Source: Acidobacteriota bacterium (GTDB taxonomy: Bacteria; Acidobacteriota; Terriglobia; Acidiferrales; UBA7541). From it: a stretch of DNA of 10,084 nt. The notes below the pieces were generated by a model. That model saw nothing but the letters and a program-made list of their open reading frames with translations. It ran no database searches and was not told the DNA's origin. Where the stretch lies: the NCBI GenBank assembly GCA_003161495.1, contig PMOP01000175.1, positions 1 through 10,084 on the forward strand, read 5' to 3'. Within the stretch, counting starts at the first letter, position 1; the number at the start of each line of letters is the position of its first letter. This document shows, piece by piece, positions 1 to 5,558 of this stretch. The position numbers and the translations under genes were made by a program.

Positions 1-60
1 AAATATGTTCGTGGCGGCGCTGCGCAGGAAACCAGTATCGTGGTGGGTGAGCGCGCGCAC

Positions 61-65
61 GGAGG
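61..65 (+). promoter_or_regulatory. Ribosome binding site for the serine protease
   Basis: GGAGG sits eight bases before the ATG at 74 and decides the start in favour of 74 over the in-frame ATG at 5, which has no upstream sequence in the window to judge. Confidence 0.7.
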
Positions 66-73
66 CAAATAAC

Positions 74-943
74 ATGGCCATCCCGGGATTTGGCGAAATC
101 GCCGAACAGTTGCGCCGCTCGACCGTACTTATCCAGTCGGGCGGCCGCGGCTCGGGCTCCGGAGTCATCTGGTCGGATGACGGTATCGTCGTGACGAACG
201 CGCACGTCGTTCGCGGTTCGCGAGTATCCGTTCAACTGTGGGATGGCCGTGAATTCGAGGCGGCGATCCGCACGCGCGATCCTCGCCGCGATCTTGCGCA
301 ACTTCACATTGACGCGACGAACTTGCCGGCGGCGTCTTCCGCAGATTCCTCACAGGTACGCCCCGGCGAACTCGCCATCGCCATTGGCAATCCGATGGGC
401 TTTGTAGGGGCGCTGGCTACCGGAGTGATTCACGCCGTGGGCTCGCTTCGTGGCCTGGGGCGGCAAACCTGGGTGCAGGCGGACGTACGACTCGCACCGG
501 GAAATTCCGGCGGACCGCTTGCAAACGCACGCGGCCACGTCATCGGGATCAACACGATGGTCGCGGGACGCCTGGCGCTCGCCATTCCGAGCAACGCTGT
601 CCGCGATTTTCTTTCCTCGGGACCGGCAAACTCTTGGCTGGGAGTCACGGTCCATCCCACGTTCATTCCAACGTCCGCCAGCACGGCCAGGACATTTGGG
701 CTCGTGGTTCTCGAAGTCGAGGCCGGAGGCCCGGCCGACCTGGCATCGCTCCTGCCCGGCGACATTCTGCTGGGGACGGAAGAGAAACCTTTCACGGCAA
801 TCGAAGATCTGGCAAATGCTTTGGAGGGAGGCGGTCCACGCGTCTTATGCGTTGAATTCCTGCGCGGCGATTATTCTAAAATCCGGCGAGTCGCAGTGCA
901 GATCGGAAGCCCGTTGCCGGCAAGGAGCACTGTGGCGGCGTGA
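74..943 (+). CDS. Trypsin-like serine protease with PDZ domain (HtrA/DegP-like, S1C), probably cytoplasmic
   Basis: The product is a 289-residue serine endopeptidase of the trypsin/HtrA fold. The catalytic triad is visible as His44 (TNAHVV), Asp73 (RRDLAQL) and Ser145 (APGNSGGP). A PDZ-like segment covers about residues 185-278, including the typical GGPAD..SLLPGDILL stretch around 218-234, which in the family binds C-terminal or exposed peptides and controls oligomer activity. I chose the ATG at 74 because GGAGG lies at 61-65, eight bases upstream. The frame stays open to an ATG at 5, but those 23 extra residues look neither conserved nor like a signal peptide. No signal peptide or membrane anchor is visible from either start, which is unusual for HtrA relatives and suggests a cytoplasmic enzyme. 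The gene ends in a four-base overlap with the following regulator, so the two are probably co-transcribed and translationally coupled. The substrate is unknown. Confidence 0.9.
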   Translation: MAIPGFGEIAEQLRRSTVLIQSGGRGSGSGVIWSDDGIVVTNAHVVRGSRVSVQLWDGREFEAAIRTRDPRRDLAQLHIDATNLPAASSADSSQVRPGELAIAIGNPMGFVGALATGVIHAVGSLRGLGRQTWVQADVRLAPGNSGGPLANARGHVIGINTMVAGRLALAIPSNAVRDFLSSGPANSWLGVTVHPTFIPTSASTARTFGLVVLEVEAGGPADLASLLPGDILLGTEEKPFTAIEDLANALEGGGPRVLCVEFLRGDYSKIRRVAVQIGSPLPARSTVAA

Positions 944-1578
944 TCCGCGTTTTCATTGTCGCCGCTTCCCCGCTGGCTCGCGCCGGATTGGAAAATCTCC
1001 TCGCGGCGCGCGAAGTGGAAGTTGTGGGAAGCAACGCGACAATAGACACGCTCGGGGACGTGCTTGCCGATGCAGCGCCGGATGTGGTCCTCATTGACTC
1101 ATCCGGGGAGCCGCTGGAACCGATGATGGGATCGATCCTCGCGTCAGGGTTGGCGGCGGATATCAGTGTAGTGCTTATTGGCGATGGCATGACCGGTGCA
1201 GCTTCGGCGGACGCGTTGCATGCGGGAATTCGCGCAGCATTGCCGGGCGATATTTCTCCCGATCAACTCGTTGCCGCGTTGCAAGCTGCGGCCAGCGGGC
1301 TTCTCGTTCTTCACCCATCCCACGCCAATGAAGCGCTTCCGGCAGGTTCGGCGTCCACGCGCGCACTTGACGAACTTGCTGAGTCACTGACCCGCCGCGA
1401 GCTTGAAGTTCTCCAGATGCTCGCCGCAGGCCTAAGCAATAAGGAAATTGCTGCGAAGCTGAACATTTCAGAGCACACGGTCAAGTTTCACGTGGCGTCC
1501 ATTCTGGGCAAACTTGGCGCCACCAGCCGTACCGAAGCTGTGTCGCTAGGCATTCGCCGCGGCTTGGTTCTTCTGTAA
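940..1578 (+). CDS. NarL/LuxR-family response regulator with degenerate receiver domain
   Basis: The product is a 212-residue two-domain DNA-binding regulator. The C-terminal LuxR-type helix-turn-helix covers about residues 149-212 (LTRRELEVLQMLAAGLSNKEI, then the recognition helix region SEHTVKFHVASILGKLG). The N-terminal receiver-like domain (1-120) keeps a candidate phospho-acceptor, Asp53 in VVLIDSSG. The acidic pair expected near residues 8-10 is replaced by AAS, the Thr/Ser switch position after the fourth strand reads IGDG, and the conserved Lys near 102 is Pro. It may therefore act without phosphorylation or respond to another signal. The start is GTG at 940, whose bases overlap the TGA of the protease gene (GTGA). 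AAGGAG at 922-927 is 12 bases away, so coupling probably matters more than a strong ribosome site. No histidine kinase is present nearby. Confidence 0.88.
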   Translation: MIRVFIVAASPLARAGLENLLAAREVEVVGSNATIDTLGDVLADAAPDVVLIDSSGEPLEPMMGSILASGLAADISVVLIGDGMTGAASADALHAGIRAALPGDISPDQLVAALQAAASGLLVLHPSHANEALPAGSASTRALDELAESLTRRELEVLQMLAAGLSNKEIAAKLNISEHTVKFHVASILGKLGATSRTEAVSLGIRRGLVLL

Positions 1579-1595
1579 TTTCGGCGCGTTTTTTT
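1555..1595 (+). terminator. Possible weak intrinsic terminator after the regulator gene
   Basis: A run of seven T at 1589-1595 follows the stop codon at 1576-1578. A five-base stem (CGCCG at 1555-1559 with CGGCG at 1582-1586) can form before it, but its loop is long. The site lies in the 34-base gap between convergent genes, where a terminator is expected. The T-run is clear and the hairpin is weak. Confidence 0.35.
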
Positions 1596-1612
1596 CTGGT
1601 TGTTTACCCGAA

Positions 1613-3388
1613 TTAGTTTTCCACGAAAGTGGTGGCGGTGAGGAAGGCTTGCGACAAATGATCTCCCCAAGCCTCTTTTACTTCGAGGGCGATCGCATAG
1701 GGGAGGAAGCGGTCGAGATCTTGCGGCGTGTTTGACGCCGGGTTCAGGCGATCTAATTTGTCTTGATCCACTTTTTGCAGGAACTGACGGAATCCCGCGA
1801 TTTGATCCGAAACTTGCCGCCCGAGAGGCGATTTGCGTTTCAGTTGTGGCCCCCAACCGAGATTGATCAGCAGAAACGCGACAAGCATCAGGGAAAAAGA
1901 AAGGGAAACACCCGAGGCCAGATTTTTCAGCAGAAACGCAATTGCGCCGCCGAATATAGACACCGCGGCGACGCCCGGAAGCAGCTTGATCCAGCCCGTT
2001 CCTGCGCGCATAGCGGTCTTCCAGGTCGAGGCGACTGAAAGCTCGATCATCATCCCAAGCATCAAACCAATGAAGAGCACCCAGAGCGTGGTGAATACCG
2101 CGGCAGAAGTGTCGCGGCCGCGCGCCGTGACGGCCAGCCCCAGCGCGGAGACAAATGTGAGCAACACGCCCAGCGCTATGATTCCCGTATGCCGCGTAAA
2201 ATATTTGTTGCCGAGTTGATTGGCAAGTTCATTATGAATGTGAAACACATATCGGCCATTCTGCGCGGCGTTGCGCTGATCCATCGCGCCGCTCAAGACA
2301 ATTTCGGGGCCGTCTTCAAATAAAAGAGAGAGGATGAACTTTTCCTCAGGCGCCAGAGCGGCCTCGGTGGCGCGATCGCTCATCAGCCGCGACAATGTGT
2401 ATTTTCCATTTTCCGATTCCACGCGAATGCATCCATGAACGGCAAGCTGTGCAATCACGGCAGCAAAGGAACGCCCGTCGGTGGCTCCCGAAGCGATATA
2501 GCGCGCGGCTGCCGGCGAAATTCCCTCCGGCGGTTCATAACGCGCGACAAACGCACCCGGCTTGTGCTCGGGCCCAATCCACACCCAGGCGATCAAGTAA
2601 TAAAGGAACAGCAGGGCGGGCGCGATCAGCGCGCCGCCTTCGCGACGCAGAAATACGAACCTCGGCATGTGGATATAGCCGGATGGCCAAGTGATGGCCA
2701 GGCTCAGGCTCTGGCGCGGATTCATGTTCGTGGCTCGATAAACGATTGCGCCGGAGGCGTCATCGACCCGCTCGATTGTGTTTTCAGGCCGGCGAGGAAA
2801 ACTCCCGCCGAGTCCGCCAACTCTCGGTTCGACCTCGATGTTTTCACTTGGGACTGCGGCGGGCAAATGGACGGCAAGGATCGCTTCCGCAATCGGAACA
2901 GTGCGCTCAGTGCCCACGGCATTCCAGTAAAGCGTGTCGCGCCCTGCGCGCGAAATCAACGCCCAATCGACGGTATAGCGAATCACGAAGCGGTGCTCGC
3001 CCGAATCGAGCGCCACGTTGCGCGCCCCGATGAAAAGCTGCGCATAGCCGTAGCGCTTGCCCTGCTCGTAGTTGACGCGCTGGCCGTCTTCTGTCACTTC
3101 CAGAATCTTCACGCGAATGCCGTTGTCCTTTTGATATGTGCCCACATAGCGCGTATCCCACCGATCCGTCAGGGAGATGGGCAAGTCCCGCTGGAAACCG
3201 TGCTTGTAATAGGATGAGGCATTGCGGACGGCAATTTCTTCGCGGACTTCGAGCGTGGCGTTTTCGCGAACGGTCACGTCGGCACGAAAAAAAGTGATCC
3301 CGGCCCGCGCGGACGTGTCCGCGCGCGCAATCCGGCAGAGGCAGGAAACAGCAAGGAAAAGCATGGCGATGAGTAAGCGGCGGCGCAC
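1613..3388 (-). CDS. DUF2207-family membrane protein
   Basis: The product is a 591-residue predicted membrane protein of the DUF2207 family, whose molecular function is unknown. An N-terminal signal peptide (about 1-23, RRRLLIAMLFLAVSCLCRIARA, cut before Asp24) is followed by an extracytoplasmic beta-rich domain (about 25-235). A first membrane segment lies near 251-271 and a soluble domain near 280-395. Four more hydrophobic segments follow (about 401-421, 429-450, 471-488, 494-511). The C-terminal tail carries the family hallmark GFRQFL...DRFLPYAIALEVKEAW. I chose the GTG at 3388 because GAGG lies five bases upstream (3394-3397) and the signal peptide begins there. The frame stays open upstream to an ATG at 3646, but that extension crosses a palindromic repeat and is low-complexity Arg-rich sequence. 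The gene stands alone and converges on the protease/regulator pair. Confidence 0.85.
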   Translation of the reverse strand: MRRRLLIAMLFLAVSCLCRIARADTSARAGITFFRADVTVRENATLEVREEIAVRNASSYYKHGFQRDLPISLTDRWDTRYVGTYQKDNGIRVKILEVTEDGQRVNYEQGKRYGYAQLFIGARNVALDSGEHRFVIRYTVDWALISRAGRDTLYWNAVGTERTVPIAEAILAVHLPAAVPSENIEVEPRVGGLGGSFPRRPENTIERVDDASGAIVYRATNMNPRQSLSLAITWPSGYIHMPRFVFLRREGGALIAPALLFLYYLIAWVWIGPEHKPGAFVARYEPPEGISPAAARYIASGATDGRSFAAVIAQLAVHGCIRVESENGKYTLSRLMSDRATEAALAPEEKFILSLLFEDGPEIVLSGAMDQRNAAQNGRYVFHIHNELANQLGNKYFTRHTGIIALGVLLTFVSALGLAVTARGRDTSAAVFTTLWVLFIGLMLGMMIELSVASTWKTAMRAGTGWIKLLPGVAAVSIFGGAIAFLLKNLASGVSLSFSLMLVAFLLINLGWGPQLKRKSPLGRQVSDQIAGFRQFLQKVDQDKLDRLNPASNTPQDLDRFLPYAIALEVKEAWGDHLSQAFLTATTFVEN

Positions 3389-3393
3389 GTTTG

Positions 3394-3397
3394 CCTC
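3394..3397 (-). promoter_or_regulatory. Ribosome binding site deciding the GTG start of the DUF2207 gene
   Basis: On the minus strand GAGG lies five bases before the GTG at 3388, directly ahead of a typical signal peptide. It supports this start over the far upstream ATG at 3646. Confidence 0.6.
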
Positions 3398-3493
3398 GGG
3401 ATTCAACGAAAGTCGGTACGCACCATGGTACGCGGAAAAGGCGGCCCTCCAGCACGGTATTGCGATGCTCTGCCGCCATTCGTGCACCCCGGC

Positions 3494-3568
3494 GTGGCGC
3501 CGGCGTCTCACCGACGTTTTTCTCCAACTCTGCGCATCGCAAAACCGCCGGCGGGACGCCGGCGCCAC
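3494..3568. repeat. REPIN-like dispersed palindromic repeat, copy 1
   Basis: Two inverted arms (3494-3520 and 3541-3568) of about 28 bases are separated by a 20-base spacer. The right arm contains a perfect seven-base hairpin, GCCGGCG at 3547-3553 with CGCCGGC at 3557-3563 around GGA, and its outer end reads GTGG on the opposite strand. The left arm is a decayed copy with several substitutions. A second copy with the same layout lies at 9050-9125. The build (two hairpin arms in inverted orientation) is that of REP doublets, known as REPINs. No mobilising transposase is in the window. Confidence 0.8.
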
Positions 3569-3637
3569 GGACAATGGCCGGGAATCACTTATGCGCGGAT
3601 ATCGGCCAATTCGGACGGCCCCCTTTGGCGTCCCCGC

Positions 3638-3650
3638 TATCTTCAAGATA
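3638..3650. repeat. Perfect 13-base palindrome, possible operator
   Basis: TATCTT at 3638-3643 and AAGATA at 3645-3650 are perfect reverse complements around one base. It lies in the divergent intergenic region between the DUF2207 gene and the operon, a place where a regulator of either could bind. The pattern is seen directly; the function is a guess. Confidence 0.3.
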
Positions 3651-3688
3651 ACTCACAGGAAAGGGATGTAGCTTTTGCACCATTCTTT

Positions 3689-3697
3689 TGCTATAAG
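3689..3697 (+). promoter_or_regulatory. Candidate extended -10 promoter for the three-gene operon
   Basis: TGCTATAAG matches an extended -10 element (TGnTATAAT-like). No good -35 hexamer lies at the normal distance: TTGCAC at 3675-3680 is too close. If used, it would give a leader of about 265 bases before the ATG at 3969. The call is tentative. Confidence 0.3.
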
Positions 3698-3799
3698 CGA
3701 AGTGTCCAGTTTGGTCCTGGGATACGTCACCTGCCTGGCACTGAGCGTGAGACCTCATGGAGATTGGGTCATGAGTTTTCAGAAACTTCCTACAAGGTG

Positions 3800-3814
3800 C
3801 GAATCGCGGATTCG
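3800..3814. repeat. Perfect 15-base palindrome in operon leader
   Basis: CGAATC and GATTCG are perfect reverse complements around GCG. It lies about 155 bases upstream of the operon's first ATG and downstream of the candidate -10. It could be an operator or a small RNA hairpin. Confidence 0.35.
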
Positions 3815-3955
3815 TGTCCGCCCACGGGCAAAATTCTGCCCAATTTTCCTTACTGTATTTTCGCCTGACATCCGTTCCGAATCACACAACATTCATGCAG
3901 AAACCGGGAATCACGGGCCTACTTACGTTTAGAACCAGGAAAAGTCTGAGGGAGC

Positions 3956-3962
3956 AAGGAGG
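3956..3962 (+). promoter_or_regulatory. Strong Shine-Dalgarno of the first operon gene
   Basis: AAGGAGG is a near-perfect anti-16S match six bases before the ATG at 3969. It is the strongest ribosome site in the window and suggests good expression of this gene. Confidence 0.85.
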
Positions 3963-3968
3963 ATTTTC

Positions 3969-5480
3969 ATGGCGACCGCGGTAACTCACTACACTTCCTA
4001 CAAAGCGCGACCTTTCACCAGGGAGCAACGCGACAAAACCACGATACTGTTCGGCGGGCTGACCTGGAAGCATGAGCGGCTGGTCCAGGGCGTCTTCAAT
4101 AATTTGAATTACAATGCGAAGCCGCTCCCGAATATCGCGCGCGCGGACCTCGACGCCGGCAAGGAATTGATCGACACCGGCGCGTGCTGCCCCACGATTT
4201 TTACGACGGGCAGCCTCGTGAATTTCCTCAAGAACGAAGTGGCCGTCAACGGGAAGCAAAAGACATTGGATGACTACGTCTTCCTGACGGCCGGCGCCTG
4301 CGGCCCATGCCGCTTCGGCCAATATCACGAATCGTACGAGATGGCGCTCGATGGCATGGGCCTGAAGGATTTCCGCCTGTTCCTCCTGGCGCAGGATCAA
4401 CTGGATCAAGCGCCCGAAAAACCCGGCGGGCTGGAAATCAATATGCACCTGAGCCTGGGAATTGTGTGGGCCATTTTGGTGGGCGACATTCTGACGGACA
4501 TGGAGTACTTGACGCGCCCCTACGAAGTCACGCCGGGAGAGACCGACAGGGTCATGAAAGAAAGCGCGGACTATCTCTTTGAAGTTTTCCAGCAGCGGCC
4601 GCTGCGCAGCAACAAGTACGGAATGCTGGCATGGCATTTCCTGTCCGGCTATTTTGCGGATGCGTTGCGCGTGGTGCGGAAAAAATTCGACGCGATCGAA
4701 GTGGACCGCCTGCAAGTGAAGCCGAAAGTGAAAATTACCGGCGAATTCTGGCTGCAGACGCACGAAGGCGACGGCAACTACAACATCAAGCGATGGCTCG
4801 AACAGGAAGGTTCCGAAGTGATGCCGCCGCCGGTGGCCGTGTGGCTGGGCTACCTGCTGCACACGCCTCTTTGGCGGCTCGCGGCGAAGCCGAATGTGGA
4901 TCGCAAGATTCGCATGAAGATGGCCATGATTCGCGGGATGGAAAAGCTCTACAACGGGACATATAACCGGTTCCGCAAAGCGATGGGCAATGTGCCGCAC
5001 GAATTGCCGGATCAGGAAGAATTGAAGCAGCTGGCTTCGCCCTTTTTCCACCACGAACTGCGCGGCGGCGAAGGGCACATGCTGATCGGCAAAGCCCTGC
5101 ACGCGCATCTTCACAAGCATGCCAACATGACTTGCGAGCTTTCTCCTTACTCGTGCATGCCCAACACCATGTCCCAGGGCGCCATGGCCAACGTGCTGGG
5201 GCGGCATCCCGATCTGCTCTACGCTCCCATCGAAATCAAGGGAGACGCCGAAGTCCATGCGCTTTCCCGCTGCCAGATGATTTTGACGGAAGCAAAAAAG
5301 CGCTCGCAATCCGAATTCGTGGAAGCGATGGCGAAGACCGGATTGACGCTGGAAAAAATCCGGCAGATCGAGGAAAAGAATCCCAAAGTCAAGAAGGCGA
5401 CCTATCGCATTCCGCATTACGGGTATGCGTCCACGGCGGCAAATTACGCTCTCCATCTCGCGAGCATGAGGGCGAATTAA
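3969..5480 (+). CDS. 2-hydroxyacyl-CoA dehydratase-like protein (COG3581 type)
   Basis: The 503-residue product resembles the COG3581 branch of the HgdB/BcrB/FldB iron-sulfur superfamily, which has no established reaction. Family-like blocks appear in order: TGACCPTIFTTGSL (70-83), TAGACGPCRFGQYH (107-120), a VKITGEF...GDGNYNIKRWLEQEG segment (254-281) and GEGHMLIGKALHAH (367-380). CELSPYSCMPNTMSQGAM (389-406) and an IEIKGDAEVH...SRCQMIL end (421-439) follow. Candidate cluster ligands are Cys73/74, Cys111, Cys114, Cys389, Cys396 and Cys435. There is no signal peptide or membrane segment, so it should be cytoplasmic. In fused relatives this module sits at the C-terminus of one giant protein with the ATPase; here it is a separate first gene. 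It is probably the partner of the COG3580-type protein encoded at 7789-9027, and both would receive electrons from the ATPase encoded between them. The substrate is unknown. Confidence 0.82.
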   Translation: MATAVTHYTSYKARPFTREQRDKTTILFGGLTWKHERLVQGVFNNLNYNAKPLPNIARADLDAGKELIDTGACCPTIFTTGSLVNFLKNEVAVNGKQKTLDDYVFLTAGACGPCRFGQYHESYEMALDGMGLKDFRLFLLAQDQLDQAPEKPGGLEINMHLSLGIVWAILVGDILTDMEYLTRPYEVTPGETDRVMKESADYLFEVFQQRPLRSNKYGMLAWHFLSGYFADALRVVRKKFDAIEVDRLQVKPKVKITGEFWLQTHEGDGNYNIKRWLEQEGSEVMPPPVAVWLGYLLHTPLWRLAAKPNVDRKIRMKMAMIRGMEKLYNGTYNRFRKAMGNVPHELPDQEELKQLASPFFHHELRGGEGHMLIGKALHAHLHKHANMTCELSPYSCMPNTMSQGAMANVLGRHPDLLYAPIEIKGDAEVHALSRCQMILTEAKKRSQSEFVEAMAKTGLTLEKIRQIEEKNPKVKKATYRIPHYGYASTAANYALHLASMRAN

Positions 5481-5499
5481 TTCAGCAAGATCCAGGACA

Positions 5500-5526
5500 C
5501 CGGCGGCTGCAAGACTCGGCCGCCGG
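5500..5526 (+). repeat. GC-rich stem-loop between the first two operon genes
   Basis: CCGGCGGC (5500-5507) and GCCGCCGG (5519-5526) form a perfect eight-base stem with an 11-base loop in the 78-base gap. There is no T-run after it, so it is not a classic terminator. It could set the ratio of the two products by attenuation or transcript processing. The arm also resembles part of the CCGGCGG repeat core, so it may be a decayed repeat. Confidence 0.5.
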
Positions 5527-5546
5527 ATGCGCAGAACGGAATCAGC

Positions 5547-5550
5547 GAGG
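5547..5550 (+). promoter_or_regulatory. Ribosome binding site of the tandem ATPase gene
   Basis: GAGG is eight bases before the ATG at 5559. It forms half of a small inverted repeat, GAGG-ACT-CCTC (5547-5557), so the site could be partly hidden in the mRNA. Confidence 0.55.
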
Positions 5551-5558
5551 ACTCCTCA

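Larger units (their letters stand above)
3389..3968. other. Divergent intergenic region with palindromes
   Basis: This 580-base stretch separates the minus-strand DUF2207 gene from the plus-strand operon. I see no credible gene in it. It contains a REPIN-like repeat (3494-3568). It also holds a perfect TATCTT-C-AAGATA palindrome (3638-3650), an inverted repeat CTCATG/CATGAG (3754-3759 and 3770-3775), a perfect CGAATC-GCG-GATTCG palindrome (3800-3814) and a small stem GGGCA/TGCCC (3826-3830 and 3837-3841) followed by AATTTTCCTT. These could be operators or leader-RNA structure. None matches a riboswitch class I recognise. Confidence 0.6.

Noticed and set aside
5..73. Start of the serine protease at the ATG at position 5
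   Set aside because: The 23 extra residues look neither like a signal peptide nor conserved, and GGAGG is placed for the ATG at 74.
3494..3568. CRISPR array or insertion sequence end at the palindromic repeats
   Set aside because: Only one inverted pair occurs at each site, without regular direct repeats, cas genes or a transposase.
3389..3646. Upstream in-frame extension of the DUF2207 gene to an ATG at 3646 (86 extra residues)
   Set aside because: The added residues are Arg-rich, cross the palindromic repeat and would bury the signal peptide; the GTG at 3388 has a ribosome site and starts the signal peptide.
3826..3850. Intrinsic terminator in the operon leader (GGGCA/TGCCC stem followed by AATTTTCC)
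   Set aside because: The stem has only five base pairs and the T-run is short and interrupted, too weak to call a terminator or attenuator.
3675..3932. Small open frames in the 3389-3968 intergenic region
   Set aside because: No ribosome sites, no conserved-looking composition, and they cross repeats and palindromes.
3882..5456. Long antisense open frame of 524 codons opposite the COG3581-type gene
   Set aside because: His/Arg/Gln-rich translation without motifs, fully opposite a gene with clear family blocks and a strong ribosome site; it is a shadow of GC-biased codon use.
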